Assembly (NCBI GenBank): GCA_035624455.1
Contig: DASPRM010000075.1
Coordinates: forward strand, 62,001-126,000
Reading direction: 5' to 3'
From: Terriglobales bacterium
GTDB taxonomy: Bacteria > Acidobacteriota > Terriglobia > Terriglobales > Acidobacteriaceae
Length of the DNA stretch: 64,000 nt
Under the pieces are notes generated by a model, which saw nothing but the letters and a program-made list of their open reading frames with translations, was not told where the DNA came from and searched no databases. Positions 49,520-60,385 of the stretch are shown here, piece after piece (within the stretch, counting starts at the first letter, position 1; each line of letters opens with the position of its first letter). Made by a program: the position numbers and the translations under genes.

Positions 49520-49859
49520 GTCCTCACCTTCTTCGGTTCAACTGCAGACCTAGTCCCCCGCCTTGGCCCTGGTGGACCAAGACCGCCGCCATGCACAATG
49601 GCGTATTCTTGTCCTCTTTCTATGTCGTGGCCGAATGGAATCAGCCGAACGGCGTAATTTGACGGTCCAACGGGGAAAGTTGAGGCACCGCCCGGCCCGA
49701 AATTCTCAGCTTTGTCAGATACTTACAAGAAAGAATCCTGGTTGGCTCCCTTCGTAGGTACAGTGAAGGAATGGTGAAGGATTGTGACGTAAATCGACAC
49801 ACTTGGATAACTCAAGGTAGTGTCTAATGACTAAGTGCTGGTTTGTCTTCGCTCGGCCC
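49520..49859. other. 340-base gap, no gene seen
   Basis: This gap lies between the start of the HgdB-like gene and the end of the transketolase gene. Short open frames here have no domain, ribosome binding site or convincing codon use. No terminator with a T-run and no clear promoter was identified. TGAAGGA occurs twice, at 49763-49769 and 49774-49780 (as GTGAAGGA), without an obvious meaning. Confidence 0.4.
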
Positions 49860-51929
49860 CTACCGCACCAAGGCTTCACGCTCTGCTTGGTTCCGGGAAC
49901 TGGCAGCCCGTCCCTTTTTGATCGCCATCAACTCCGCGGCCCTCTGCGCGATGTGCTCGGCGCTGACTTCGAATTCCTTGATCAGTTCCCAGGGCGCTCC
50001 CGAATCGCCGAACCGGTCTTTTACTCCAACTGCTCCCGTGATGATCGGATGGCCGTACAGTTCCGCGCTTTGCGTCAGTATCCCACTTACCTGCCATGCC
50101 AAAGCCCCAATCTGGTGTTCTTCGGCAGTGACCACCGCTCCTGTTTCTTTCCCCGCCCGGAGAATGGCCGTTTCGTCCAGCGGCTTCAGTGTATGCATGT
50201 TGACGATACGTGTTTCATAGCCGAATTCCTTTTTCAGGATATAGGCTGCGCGCATTGCTTCTGGAACCATTGGCCCGCAGGCAACGATGCTGAGGTCCTC
50301 ACCTTCATCGCGATAGTCCTCGGCCAACAGCGTCTCAAAAGCCTCCCCAAACTGCTCAGCTTCTCGCCGATAGCGGATTACGTTCGCCTTACCAAACACC
50401 CAGGGTGTACTTCCGGAAGTCACAATGGGTGTGGCTTCTCGGGCGAAGCGGACGTACTTCGGTCCTACATGCTTCAACAGAAGGTAGTCCGTCGCCTTCT
50501 TCGTCTCTGCGATATCACATGGAACTACCACCGACATGTTGGGTAATCCGCACATCGCAAACAGATCTTCGAGCGCCTGATGTGTCGCTCCATCCGGCCC
50601 GACGGAGACCCCTCCATGAGCACCGGCGATCAGGACATTGAAATTCCCATAGCACACCGAAACCCGGAGCTGATCCAGGTTGCGGGCGGCGGCAAACGTG
50701 GCATAGGTTCCCAGCACCGGCAGCTTCCCCTCTTTTGCCAGCCCCGCTGCCGCAGCCGTAGCTGACTGCTCCGCGATGCCCATGCTGATCCAGCGCTTCT
50801 TGCGATTTGGCTTGTTGGTATAGAACTCGCTGATAGTGATCGAGCCGGAGATGTCCAGCCCCAGGCAGACAATTCGTTCATCATCGCCGTTTTCTGCCAG
50901 CGATTGCCCGAAGCCCATTCTCGTCGGCTTCATCGCCGCCATCATCTTGCTGTCCGAATTCCACCAATAGTTTCGGCTGAATTTCGGCATCTTGAGCTCG
51001 AGCTTCCGCTCCACTTCGGCCTGATATTCCTTCGCGTGCTCCAGCAGTTCCTGCACCCGAATCTTCCCGGTCAGCCCCAGTTCCGCCAGCCCCCGATTCA
51101 TCTCTTCCTGATTGGGGGCCTTCCCATGCCAGCCCGCCACATTCTCCATGAAGCTGACGCCCTTTCCTTTAGCAGTCTCCGCCACAATCAAGAAGGGCTT
51201 CCCACAGCCCCGGTTGGCTTTTCCTTTTTCCAGTGCATCGACCACCTGCTCCATATCATGACCGACAATGCGCACCACGTTCCAGCCAAATGACCGGTAT
51301 TTGTCCTCAATAGGATCGATATTCATCACTTCGCAAACCGCACCATCAATCTGCAGCCCGTTGTAATCAATGATCCCGACCAGATTATCCAGCTTGAACT
51401 GCGCGGCCTCCATGGCTGCTTCCCATATCTGGCCCTCTTGCTGCTCACCGTCTCCCATGATGCAAAACGTGGTGTGCTGCTTGCCATTCAATTTGGCAGC
51501 GATGGCGATTCCCACTGCGATACTCAATCCCTGCCCCAGCGAACCGCTGGAGACCTCGGCTCCGGGAAATTTCAGCCAATGCGGATGGCCTTGAAATGCC
51601 GACGAGAGTTTGCGCAGGTACATCACATCCTCGAGTTTGCAAGCACCCGCAAATGCAAGTCCAAGATACAGACTTGGCGCTTTATGGCCGGTGGACCAGA
51701 TGATGCGATCGCGGTCCTCCCAAAACGGGTTTGCCGGATCCAGATTCGCCACCTTCAGATACAGGGCGGCTGTAACGTCCATGATGGAGAGTGTGCCCCC
51801 CGCGTGCCCGGATCCAGCCGCGCATAATGCCACCAGGTCGTAGCCCCGCATCAAATTCGCTTGCTCTCTCAGTTCTTCAATGGAGTAATCCCGGATCACT
51901 TTGCCAACCTTGGAATCGATTAGAGCCAT
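49860..51929 (-). CDS. tkt: transketolase
   Basis: Transketolase moves two-carbon units between sugar phosphates with thiamine diphosphate. The start at 51929 is supported by GGAGG seven bases upstream; the longer frame to 51956 adds nine residues without a site. The 689 residues show AAGSGHAGGTLS and STGHKAPSLYLG at the N-terminus, the ThDP motif GDGEQQEGQIWEAAMEAAQF with IDYNGLQIDG, and the pyrimidine domain with GIAEQSATAAAAGLA and HGGVSVGPDGATHQALEDLF. The C-terminal domain is complete. The gene stands alone between the HgdB-like and PatZ-like genes. Confidence 0.93.
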   Translation of the reverse strand: MALIDSKVGKVIRDYSIEELREQANLMRGYDLVALCAAGSGHAGGTLSIMDVTAALYLKVANLDPANPFWEDRDRIIWSTGHKAPSLYLGLAFAGACKLEDVMYLRKLSSAFQGHPHWLKFPGAEVSSGSLGQGLSIAVGIAIAAKLNGKQHTTFCIMGDGEQQEGQIWEAAMEAAQFKLDNLVGIIDYNGLQIDGAVCEVMNIDPIEDKYRSFGWNVVRIVGHDMEQVVDALEKGKANRGCGKPFLIVAETAKGKGVSFMENVAGWHGKAPNQEEMNRGLAELGLTGKIRVQELLEHAKEYQAEVERKLELKMPKFSRNYWWNSDSKMMAAMKPTRMGFGQSLAENGDDERIVCLGLDISGSITISEFYTNKPNRKKRWISMGIAEQSATAAAAGLAKEGKLPVLGTYATFAAARNLDQLRVSVCYGNFNVLIAGAHGGVSVGPDGATHQALEDLFAMCGLPNMSVVVPCDIAETKKATDYLLLKHVGPKYVRFAREATPIVTSGSTPWVFGKANVIRYRREAEQFGEAFETLLAEDYRDEGEDLSIVACGPMVPEAMRAAYILKKEFGYETRIVNMHTLKPLDETAILRAGKETGAVVTAEEHQIGALAWQVSGILTQSAELYGHPIITGAVGVKDRFGDSGAPWELIKEFEVSAEHIAQRAAELMAIKKGRAASSRNQAEREALVR

Positions 51930-52083
51930 AGAGATGCCTCCGCACCCTTTGGACACACGGGTGATGCGTCTCCTTTGTAGCCCGGCCGGTCACAACTGTC
52001 GTGGGCAGAGATCACACAGCCTTGTGCGGCCTGCGCAGAAAGGTATCGCCTGGATTACCTGGGAGATGATTGCGGACGATCGC

Positions 52084-54870
52084 TCATGCAAGTTGCAACT
52101 CCGCCCTAGTTACCCGTCGCTTGTCATCCTCTAGAACGGAAAATCCGAGTTTTCGAAAGATGGCCTGCATATCTTCGTTCTCGGGAAGCATGGCCGCTAC
52201 GGCCTGCGTTGCCTGTTCCTTGCGGGCGATCTCGACGATGCGCTTCGTCAGTTCACTTCCGAGTCCTAGATGCTGGAAGTCATCTTCAATCACGACTGTG
52301 ACTTCGACCGTCTGGGTTCCATGCAAGCGGACAGTCCGTGCCACCCCAACGATTCTGGGCACGCCTGTGGCGGGCTCGGCTTGCTCGGCAACCAGTGCCA
52401 TCTCTCGGTCGTAATCGATGAAGCAGATCCGCGTCAGCCGTTCATGCGCAGTGCGCTGACTAAGACCCAACGGAGTGAAGTAGCGAAGGTACACGCTGCG
52501 TTCAGAGAGCCGCTCATGAAACTTGCTTAGCAAAGGCTCGTCTTCCGGACGGATCGGACGAAGGGTCAGTGCTGTCCCATTCTTCGCCGTCCATGAACCC
52601 AGATACTGATTGGGATACGCACGAATCGCGGGCTTTGGTAGCTCCTTTTCCGCCGTCCCACGCCCCCAAATGACGATGCGTGCGTCCAGCGCCAGCAGAC
52701 GATCCGGAGACGCCAGCAGCGGATTGATGTCTATTTCCTTGATCCAGGGCTGCTCGATCACCAGATTGCTGAAGCGCACCAGCAGATCTTCCAGGCCCGC
52801 CAGATCCACTGGTTTGCGTCCGCGTACTCCTTTTAGCGCGGTGTAAACTTTGGTCTGCTCCATCATGCGTCGCGCCAGCGTGGTGTTCAGCGGAGGCAAT
52901 GCCAACGCCCGGTCCTTGAACACCTCCACCAGTTGGCCACCCGCTCCAAACAGCAACACCGGGCCAAACTGCGCGTCAATGCTGCTACCCAGGATCACCT
53001 CATATCCATCCAGCCTTACCATTGGCTGCACTGTTACACCCTGGAAATGCTCGGGACCCGCTTTTGCCGTCACGCAGTCAAGAATGGACTGGAATGCAGC
53101 TTTCACCGCGTCGGCGTTTCGCAAATTGAGTTGCACGCCGCCTACATCTGTTTTGTGCGTAATGGTTTCGGAATTCAGCTTCAGGACCACGGGATAGCCA
53201 AACTGATCTGCAAACTTGACCGCCTCAGCTTCTCCATCAGCCACCTCGGTCGGGACAGTTGGAATTCCATAGGCGGCCAGTACTGCCTTCGACTCGAACT
53301 CGGTGAGAATTGTTCGTCCGCCATCGCGGACGTGCTCGATGATCTGCCTGGCTTTGGTTCGGTCGGGTGCCGCGATTTCGGCAGCGCTCGGCAGGCTTGG
53401 CGTCTCGTATATCCCGCGAAGGTTATAGCTATAACGCCACATGTAGTTGAACATGCGCGCCGCTGTATCCGGGAAAGCAAAAGTTGGGATTCCGGCCTGA
53501 TTCAGAATCTCTTCGCCGGCGGCGACCTCAGCTCCACCCATCCAGCTTGCCAGAACGGGCTTGCCCAGTGAGTGTGCATAGGGCTTAAGTTCTTCGGCGA
53601 TACGGGTGGGATTCGTCATTCCCTGCGGGGTCAGTATCACCATCATCCCGTCGATGCTTGGATCGCCGGCTGCAACCTCCAGGGCTTTGGCATAGCGCTG
53701 TGGTTCGGCGTCGCCCAGGATGTCCACTGGATTATTGTGGCTCCACGCAGGCGGAAGAAATTCGTCGTACGCCTTCATGGTCGCGGCCGAGAGTTCGGCC
53801 AATTGGCCACCACCTGTGACTAGAGCGTCCGTCGCCAACACACCAGGTCCACCGGCGTTCGTCACAATACAAAGCTTTGGACCTTGGGGTAGAGGCTGCT
53901 TCGCAAGCACCTCGGACATGTAAAACAGATCCGCAATGTTGTATACGCGCAGTACGCCACAGCGTCGGAAGGCAGCATCCAGTACTTCATCGCTTCCGGT
54001 CATCGACCCTGTGTGTGAGGCAGCAGCTTTCGCAGCCGCGGCAGTACGTCCGGGCTTGATCACCAGAATCGGTTTGGAAAACGAGATTTCCCGGGCGGCG
54101 GAAAGGAAAGAGCGCGCATCTCCCACTGACTCCATGTAAATGATGATGCTCTTGGTTCGCGGATCATCGCCGAAGTAATCCACCAGATCGCCCCAACCCA
54201 CGTCGAGCATGGAACCAATCGAGACAAACGCACTAAACCCCACGTTCTCTCGCAAGCTCCAATCCAGAACCGCCGTACACAGCGCGCCGCTCTGGCTGAT
54301 AAAGGCGACGTTTCCTGGACGCGCAACCGTTCGTGCGAACGTGGCGTTGAAACCAGTGATTGGATTCATCACACCCAGACAGTTGGGCCCGATGATTCGC
54401 ATCTTGCCGCCGGCAATTGTCTCAGCGATCTCGTGCTCCAGGGCCTGACCCCGCTCTCCGTGCTCCTTGAACCCGGCCGAGATAATGATTGCCGCCGGCA
54501 CACCTTCACCGACACACTCGCGAATCAGAGCAGGTACCGTGGTTGCCGGGGTCGTGATTACGGCAAGATCCGGCTTTTCGGGAAGCGAACCGATGTCCTT
54601 GTAAGCCCGAATCCCTAGCACATTCTGTCGCTTGGCATTCACCGGATACACCGTTCCTCCAAAGGGCGTGCTCAGCAGGTTCCACAAGACCTGCCGCCCC
54701 ACGCTGCCTTCGCGCTCCGATGCGCCAATGACGGCTACGCTTTTGGGATTGAAGATGTCGTCCAATGGGTGACGTTCCGCCCGCAGCAGATCGTGTGCCG
54801 GGTCGATCACCAGCTTGCCGCTTGCTCCCAGCCACTTTCCCCCTGGGCTCTTCACGCTCGCAACTCCCAT
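52084..54870 (-). CDS. ADP-forming acyl-CoA synthetase fused to GNAT acetyltransferase (PatZ-like)
   Basis: GAGGGGG six bases before the ATG at 54870 fixes the start (928 residues). The order is CoA-binding domain ([20 protein letters not shown]), succinyl-CoA-ligase-like domains with [20 protein letters not shown], an ATP-grasp domain ([20 protein letters not shown]) and a C-terminal GNAT domain ([20 protein letters not shown], with [14 protein letters not shown] for acetyl-CoA). This is the architecture of the PatZ/Pka protein lysine acetyltransferases. The His in SHTG, the position phosphorylated in active ADP-forming acetyl-CoA synthetases, appears retained, so the synthetase half could be active. 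A role in controlling acetyl-CoA metabolism is likely. Confidence 0.9.
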   Translation of the reverse strand: MGVASVKSPGGKWLGASGKLVIDPAHDLLRAERHPLDDIFNPKSVAVIGASEREGSVGRQVLWNLLSTPFGGTVYPVNAKRQNVLGIRAYKDIGSLPEKPDLAVITTPATTVPALIRECVGEGVPAAIIISAGFKEHGERGQALEHEIAETIAGGKMRIIGPNCLGVMNPITGFNATFARTVARPGNVAFISQSGALCTAVLDWSLRENVGFSAFVSIGSMLDVGWGDLVDYFGDDPRTKSIIIYMESVGDARSFLSAAREISFSKPILVIKPGRTAAAAKAAASHTGSMTGSDEVLDAAFRRCGVLRVYNIADLFYMSEVLAKQPLPQGPKLCIVTNAGGPGVLATDALVTGGGQLAELSAATMKAYDEFLPPAWSHNNPVDILGDAEPQRYAKALEVAAGDPSIDGMMVILTPQGMTNPTRIAEELKPYAHSLGKPVLASWMGGAEVAAGEEILNQAGIPTFAFPDTAARMFNYMWRYSYNLRGIYETPSLPSAAEIAAPDRTKARQIIEHVRDGGRTILTEFESKAVLAAYGIPTVPTEVADGEAEAVKFADQFGYPVVLKLNSETITHKTDVGGVQLNLRNADAVKAAFQSILDCVTAKAGPEHFQGVTVQPMVRLDGYEVILGSSIDAQFGPVLLFGAGGQLVEVFKDRALALPPLNTTLARRMMEQTKVYTALKGVRGRKPVDLAGLEDLLVRFSNLVIEQPWIKEIDINPLLASPDRLLALDARIVIWGRGTAEKELPKPAIRAYPNQYLGSWTAKNGTALTLRPIRPEDEPLLSKFHERLSERSVYLRYFTPLGLSQRTAHERLTRICFIDYDREMALVAEQAEPATGVPRIVGVARTVRLHGTQTVEVTVVIEDDFQHLGLGSELTKRIVEIARKEQATQAVAAMLPENEDMQAIFRKLGFSVLEDDKRRVTRAELQLA

Positions 54871-55150
54871 AAGTGCCCCCTCAGCAAAGAAACTCGATTT
54901 CTCAGATTGACGTGTCGGCACGGATCCTACCCATGACGTTGATCACTCTAACAAGTGACTGATGACCCGACCGGGCCCCGCCCTGATTACTGCTGCTTCA
55001 CTGATTTTGGCCTGCCCTGGTCCACGCCAGCTTTCTTGTTAGACTAAGATCTTTAGCAATTGGGCGTGTCTTGCTGGGGAAGACGGCGGGATTTTGGGCT
55101 CCAGCAAGGTGAAACTGAGACCACTCAGGCTAACAGGGAATCTACATATT

Positions 55151-57640
55151 ATGGCCTCCAAGCTTCAGGAGTTCACGCGGGCGGCCTCGGAGGTCGACCC
55201 GCATGACCGCGAACAAGTGTTCGACGCCTTCCGCCGTTGGGGTTATCTACAGGCACAGCTGGATCCTTTGGGTCAGTATCTTCTTCCCCAGCCAGTTCCG
55301 GAGTTGGATATCCCAGGCGAATTAGCCCAGGAAGCGCGTCGTTATTATTGCTCTACCGTTGCTTCCGAGTTCATGCACATTGCGGATTTGGGTCGGCGGC
55401 AATGGATCCAGGAACGCTTGGAAGCCGAACCTGCTGCTATCGACCAGCATCGGATCTTTGACTTGCTATTGAGAGCCGACCTGTTCGAGCAGGTCATTCA
55501 GTCGCGCTATCTCGGCACCAAACGCTTCTCGCTGGAGGGGGTGACTGCCCTCATTCCTTTTCTTTGGGAAGTGATCAACTGCGCCGCTGACCGGAATGCC
55601 CAGCAGATCGTCCTCGCCATGAGTCATCGCGGGCGCCTCAACGTAATGGTCAACATCATGGGCAAGTCCCCCGTGGATATCTTTTCCAAGTTTGAAGATG
55701 TCGATCCCCGCAGCGTCCTCGGCGGAGGAGATGTGAAGTATCACATCGGAGCCACCGGGACATTTCAGACCGCTGACGGCAAGAGCCTGAATCTTCACCT
55801 GGTTTCGAATCCAAGTCACCTGGAAGCCGTCGATCCTGTCGCTATGGGCCGCACGCGCGCCAAGCAGATCCGGTTAGGTGAAGATGGCGGGGAAAAGGTG
55901 CTTCCGGTGATCATGCACGGCGACGCCGCTTTCGCGGGACAGGGTATCTGGGCGGAAACGCTGAACCTTTCGGGCGTGCCCGGTTTCTCAGTCGGCGGCG
56001 GGATTCACCTGATTGTGAACAACCTCATTGGCTTCACCGCGGAGCCGCCGGAATGCAATTCCTCTCGATTCTCATCCGATCTTGCCAAGCGGCTGCCGAT
56101 TCCCATCTTCCATGTGAACTCGGAAGATCCCGAGGCCGTGTTACGCATCGCTGCTTTAGCCGTCGAATACCGTTACACATTTAATACCGACGTTGTCGTA
56201 GATCTCATTGGCTATCGCCGCCATGGGCACAGCGAGGTTGATGATCCCACCATCACCCAGCCTCTGCGTTATGCGCGCATCAAGGATCACCCGCCGCTGT
56301 ATCAGATCTACGCTCAGCGCATCGGGGTCGATCCCAAGCCCGAAGCCGAACGCCACCAGGCCCAACTTAACGAAGCTCAAAAGAGAGCCACCGCGGCTAA
56401 GAAGATGCCGGTTTTCGCCCAGCTTCCGGAGTACTGGAGCAAGTACAAGATCGGCTGCTTCAAAACGGAGTACGAGGTCGATACCGGAGTCCCAGCAAAC
56501 AAGCTGGCCGCGATCACCGACGCCGTCACTGAGTACCCCGCTGATTTTGCTATTCACCCCAAGATCAAGAAGCTGCTGGAGCAGCGTGCGGAGATGGGAC
56601 ACGGCAAGCGTCCCGTGGACTACGGCATGGCCGAGGCTCTGGCCTTTGGCTCGCTTCTATTGGAAGGAACGCCCGTGCGTCTTAGCGGCCAGGACAGTCA
56701 GCGCGGTACTTTCAACCAGCGCCACAGCGTTCTGATCGCCACCGACAATGAGCGCCGCTACCTTCCGCTTGAACATGTCGCACGCAATCAGGCGCGCTTC
56801 GAGGTGTACAACTCAATCCTCTCCGAGGCCGGTGTGCTGGGCTTTGAATATGGATACAGCCGCGACTTTCCCGAGAGTCTGGTCCTCTGGGAAGCGCAGT
56901 TCGGTGATTTCGCCAATGGTGCGCAGATCGTCATCGATCAGTTTATTAGTTCTGGCGAAGATAAGTGGGGATTGCCATCCGGTGTAGTCATGTTGTTGCC
57001 GCATGGATACGAAGGACAGGGACCGGAGCACTCCAGCGCCCGCATCGAACGCTACCTGCAACTGGCTGCCCGCGACAACATGCAGATCTGCCAACCCTCG
57101 ACCGCGGCTCAATATTTCCACTTGCTCCGCCGTCAGGCAAACCGGCCCTGGAGGAAACCACTGATCGTGTTCACCCCCAAGAGCATGCTGCGGCATCCCG
57201 ATGCCAACTCGCCGCTTACTGACTTCTCCCGGCCGCGTTTTCTAAACGTGCTTCCGGAGAACGAAGTGCAAAATCCAGAGCGGTTGCTGATATGTACGGG
57301 AAAGATTGGTCACGAACTGCGCATGGAGCGCAAGAAGCGCAAGGATGATCACACAGGCATCACTTTTATCGAGCAGCTCTATCCCTGGCCGGAAGCAGAT
57401 CTTGCTGTAGAACTTGACCGTCATTCGCAGGCCCGCGAGATTGTCTGGGTACAGGAAGAACCGGCCAACATGGGTGCATTGTGGTACGCCGTACCGCGTT
57501 TGCGTCGAATCGCGCGCGGCCGTCCCGTGCTGACTGTTAAGCGCTCAGCCAGTTCCAGTCCATCGACCGGCTCTGCCAAGGCGCACGAGATGGAACAGAA
57601 GACGTTGATCGAGTTGGCCCTGGGAAGCAAGGTGAGCTAA
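55151..57640 (+). CDS. sucA: 2-oxoglutarate dehydrogenase E1 component
   Basis: The ThDP-dependent E1 decarboxylates 2-oxoglutarate in the TCA cycle. Key segments are AMSHRGRLNVMVNIMGKS, GDAAFAGQGIWAETLNLS, IVNNLIGFTAEPPECNSSRF, YRRHGHSEVDDPTITQPL, FNQRHSVLIATDNERRY and LLPHGYEGQGPEHSSARIER. From the ATG at 55151 it has 829 residues, about 100 fewer than E. coli SucA, the difference being at the N-terminus, where the E2-binding tail usually lies. The frame is open to a TTG at 55094 and passes a GTG at 55109. E2 and E3 genes are not adjacent. No clear promoter was found in 54871-55150. Confidence 0.92.
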   Translation: MASKLQEFTRAASEVDPHDREQVFDAFRRWGYLQAQLDPLGQYLLPQPVPELDIPGELAQEARRYYCSTVASEFMHIADLGRRQWIQERLEAEPAAIDQHRIFDLLLRADLFEQVIQSRYLGTKRFSLEGVTALIPFLWEVINCAADRNAQQIVLAMSHRGRLNVMVNIMGKSPVDIFSKFEDVDPRSVLGGGDVKYHIGATGTFQTADGKSLNLHLVSNPSHLEAVDPVAMGRTRAKQIRLGEDGGEKVLPVIMHGDAAFAGQGIWAETLNLSGVPGFSVGGGIHLIVNNLIGFTAEPPECNSSRFSSDLAKRLPIPIFHVNSEDPEAVLRIAALAVEYRYTFNTDVVVDLIGYRRHGHSEVDDPTITQPLRYARIKDHPPLYQIYAQRIGVDPKPEAERHQAQLNEAQKRATAAKKMPVFAQLPEYWSKYKIGCFKTEYEVDTGVPANKLAAITDAVTEYPADFAIHPKIKKLLEQRAEMGHGKRPVDYGMAEALAFGSLLLEGTPVRLSGQDSQRGTFNQRHSVLIATDNERRYLPLEHVARNQARFEVYNSILSEAGVLGFEYGYSRDFPESLVLWEAQFGDFANGAQIVIDQFISSGEDKWGLPSGVVMLLPHGYEGQGPEHSSARIERYLQLAARDNMQICQPSTAAQYFHLLRRQANRPWRKPLIVFTPKSMLRHPDANSPLTDFSRPRFLNVLPENEVQNPERLLICTGKIGHELRMERKKRKDDHTGITFIEQLYPWPEADLAVELDRHSQAREIVWVQEEPANMGALWYAVPRLRRIARGRPVLTVKRSASSSPSTGSAKAHEMEQKTLIELALGSKVS

Positions 57641-57674
57641 GGATATTGTCATCACGAAGGCCGCCGCATGCGGC

Positions 57675-57688
57675 CGAGGGATCTGCAG
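57675..57688. repeat. CGAGGGATCTGCAG repeat, copy 2
   Basis: Identical to 41678-41691. In this copy GAGGG is nine bases before the TTG start of the following gene and may serve as its ribosome binding site. A palindrome (GCCGCATGCGGC, 57663-57674) precedes it directly. Both copies lie just before genes for signal-peptide-bearing hydrolases. Confidence 0.45.
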
Positions 57689-57689
57689 G

Positions 57690-60377
57690 TTGCTGATATC
57701 ATTGCGCGCACACCGGCTAGTTCTGCACCTTCCCATTGTCTTGCTGAGCCTCGTCTGGCAGGCCGGCGCTGCCGAGCAACCCATCCCGCAGGATTCCGGT
57801 CCTGCTGGTCTTCAGCAGGCTCTGCGCAAGCTTCAGACCACTGCTCGTCTGATGCACACCATCGCCCACCCCGATGACGAAGATGGTGGCATGCTGGTGC
57901 TCGAAACCCGTGGCCACGGCGTCACCGCCCTGCAACTCACTCTGAATCGCGGTGAGGGAGGGCAAAACGCGATCGGCAGTGAATTTGGAGACGCTCTGGG
58001 TCTTCTGCGGACCTTGGAACTGCTGGCGGCCGACAAGTACTATGACGTCGAACAACGCTTCACCCGTGTAGTTGACTTCGGATTCTCCAAGACTCCGGAA
58101 GAAACTTTTCAGAAATGGCAAGGGCACGATGTAGCTCTTGCTGACATGGTCCGCGTGATCCGCACCTTCCGGCCCGACGTGATCATCACCCGCTTCCAGG
58201 GTGCTCCCCGTGACAATCATGGGAACCATCAGGCATCGGGAATTCTCACCCGTGAAGCGTTCCGAGCAGCCGCTGACCCTACTCGCTTTCCCGAACAGAT
58301 CCGCGAGGGCCTCCAGCCCTGGCAAGCCAAAAAGCTGTATATGGATAATGTCCGCGCTGGCGAAGACTGGGATGTAAAGATCGACCGCGGAGCTAATGAC
58401 CCCGAACTCGGTATGTCCTACATGCAGTTTGCCTGGCAGGGACTGAAGCATCAGCTGTCGCAAGGCGCTGGCCACTGGTCGGGCCCCTTCGGCTCCGGTG
58501 TCAGCTACTACAAGCTGATCGATTCCGTCCTACCTTCGCCAAAAGACACGCACCAGCAGGATTTCTTCGATGGAATTGATACTTCTCTCCCGGAGTTAGC
58601 CGGACGGCTTGGCCAGGATCAGAACAAGGTTCCCTTCCTGCGTTCCGCACTCGCGGAAGTTGCGAAAAATGCCGATGCCGCCGCGCTCGCAAGCCGCAAT
58701 GGAGGCGATGTGGCACTTCCGCTTCTGGAGGGCCTGCGCGAACTCGATCAACTGCTTCCGCGTATCCAGTCATCCTCGCTCACCTCGATCGAAAAGGCTG
58801 ATCTGGCCGTGAACCTTCAAACCAAGAAGCAGCAATTCGAGTACGCTGCGAATCTCGTGCTAGGAGCCAAACTCACCGCTTTGGCCGAATTGCCGGCGAT
58901 GAAGTTCGTTTCTACGCCCGAGGAACAGAATTCGCTGATGGCAGTGCCCGGGGAGATCCTTCCCCTGCGCGTAAAGCTCGCAAGCTCGTCACCAGTTTCC
59001 ATTAGGGATGTTCAACTCGAGCTTCCTCCCGGGTGGAAATCTCGAAGGCTCGCGTCGGGAAATTCTCGGGAAACACGATTTGAGGTAAGCGTACCCTCCG
59101 ACACTCCGTACACGCGCCAGTACTGGCACCGGGATAAGCCTTCCGACGCCGTTTACGTCATCGATGATCCCCGCTATGCCACACTTCCACTCACCCCACC
59201 ACCGGTTCACGTCCGAGTTCAGTATGACTACAAGGGTTTGAAGGGAGGGATCGAGTGCGATGGGCAAGTTGAGTTGCCCCAACCTCACACGCTGGCAGTT
59301 GGACCAGCTATATCTGTTGCGGTATCACCCCCGACTCAGATCATCCGGGCTGGCGGCAATACAATGGCGTCGCTGGAGGTGGATGCCTTCAGCAATGTCG
59401 CAGCAGCAAAGCCCATAATTTCGGCGGCGCTTCCTAACGGATGGAAAACAGAGCCCGCCACCAACCTTGCTGATCTTTCCAGGCCGGGAACACCACGGAA
59501 TGTCGCTTTTTCATTACTGCCCGCTTATGCCTTGACCAACACCAATTCCGCTTCCAGTCCCAAAGACGGTTTCCATCAGGTCCGTGCGGTTGCGAACTAT
59601 CAGAATCATACTTATGCGGAAGGCTACGAGACGTTCTCTCGCAGTGACCTTGCAACCGCCTATTTCTTTCGCCCTGCAATCCAGGAAATTAGCGTCGTGA
59701 ATGTCAAGCTGCCCCGCAACCTGAAGGTGGGCTACATTCCCGGCGCTGGTGACGACATTCCGACCGTCCTCAAACAGATCGGCATGGATGTCACCCTCAT
59801 CGCGCCCGACGAGTTGGCCAGGGGCGACCTGAGCCGCTACGGCACAATCGTAGTTGGCATCCGCGCGTACGATACGCGTCCCGAGGTTGGCGCTCACAAC
59901 CCGCGTTTGCTCGATTATGTCTCCAAGGGCGGAACACTCGTGGTGCAGTACAACCAGAGTGCCCCAGATTTCAATGCCGGCCACTTCACTCCCTACTCCA
60001 GCGAGGTGGCGCGGGATCGCGTGACGGACGAAGACGCCCCGGTTGAAATACTCGTGCCCTCCGATCCCATTTTTCATTTTCCGAACCAGATCAGCCCACA
60101 CGACTTCGACGGCTGGGTGCAGGAGCGGGGACTCTATTTCATGCACCAGTGGGACGCTCATTTTGAGCCATTACTCGCCTCGCATGACCCCGGTGAAGGG
60201 TCGATGAAAGGTGGACTGCTGCGTGCGCATTACGGCAAGGGCCTATATATCTACTCGGGATATGCTTTCTTCCGCCAGTTGCCTGCTGGAGTGCCCGGCG
60301 CCGTTCGCCTCTTTGTAAATCTGCTCGGTGCGGGACATGAATCCTCCGCCCCCACCTACGCCAGCGCAGACGAGTAA
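57690..60377 (+). CDS. secreted PIG-L family deacetylase, multidomain
   Basis: After a signal peptide (LHLPIVLLSLVWQAGA) the PIG-L (LmbE/MshB) domain occupies about residues 40-300 with metal-site motifs IAHPDDEDGG, RFQGAPRDNHGNHQASG and the Arg-rich RPDVIITR. Such enzymes remove acetyl groups from N-acetylglucosamine-type substrates using zinc. The middle 350 residues are beta-rich and resemble NEW3-like sandwich domains. The last 200 residues (IPGAGDDIPTVLKQIGMDVT, YVSKGGTLVVQYNQ) look like a glutamine-amidotransferase-like fold without a visible catalytic Cys. The TTG start is uncertain; a later TTG at 57705 also keeps the signal peptide. 895 residues is usual for long acidobacterial members. 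Confidence 0.85.
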   Translation: MLISLRAHRLVLHLPIVLLSLVWQAGAAEQPIPQDSGPAGLQQALRKLQTTARLMHTIAHPDDEDGGMLVLETRGHGVTALQLTLNRGEGGQNAIGSEFGDALGLLRTLELLAADKYYDVEQRFTRVVDFGFSKTPEETFQKWQGHDVALADMVRVIRTFRPDVIITRFQGAPRDNHGNHQASGILTREAFRAAADPTRFPEQIREGLQPWQAKKLYMDNVRAGEDWDVKIDRGANDPELGMSYMQFAWQGLKHQLSQGAGHWSGPFGSGVSYYKLIDSVLPSPKDTHQQDFFDGIDTSLPELAGRLGQDQNKVPFLRSALAEVAKNADAAALASRNGGDVALPLLEGLRELDQLLPRIQSSSLTSIEKADLAVNLQTKKQQFEYAANLVLGAKLTALAELPAMKFVSTPEEQNSLMAVPGEILPLRVKLASSSPVSIRDVQLELPPGWKSRRLASGNSRETRFEVSVPSDTPYTRQYWHRDKPSDAVYVIDDPRYATLPLTPPPVHVRVQYDYKGLKGGIECDGQVELPQPHTLAVGPAISVAVSPPTQIIRAGGNTMASLEVDAFSNVAAAKPIISAALPNGWKTEPATNLADLSRPGTPRNVAFSLLPAYALTNTNSASSPKDGFHQVRAVANYQNHTYAEGYETFSRSDLATAYFFRPAIQEISVVNVKLPRNLKVGYIPGAGDDIPTVLKQIGMDVTLIAPDELARGDLSRYGTIVVGIRAYDTRPEVGAHNPRLLDYVSKGGTLVVQYNQSAPDFNAGHFTPYSSEVARDRVTDEDAPVEILVPSDPIFHFPNQISPHDFDGWVQERGLYFMHQWDAHFEPLLASHDPGEGSMKGGLLRAHYGKGLYIYSGYAFFRQLPAGVPGAVRLFVNLLGAGHESSAPTYASADE

Positions 60378-60385
60378 CCCCGATC

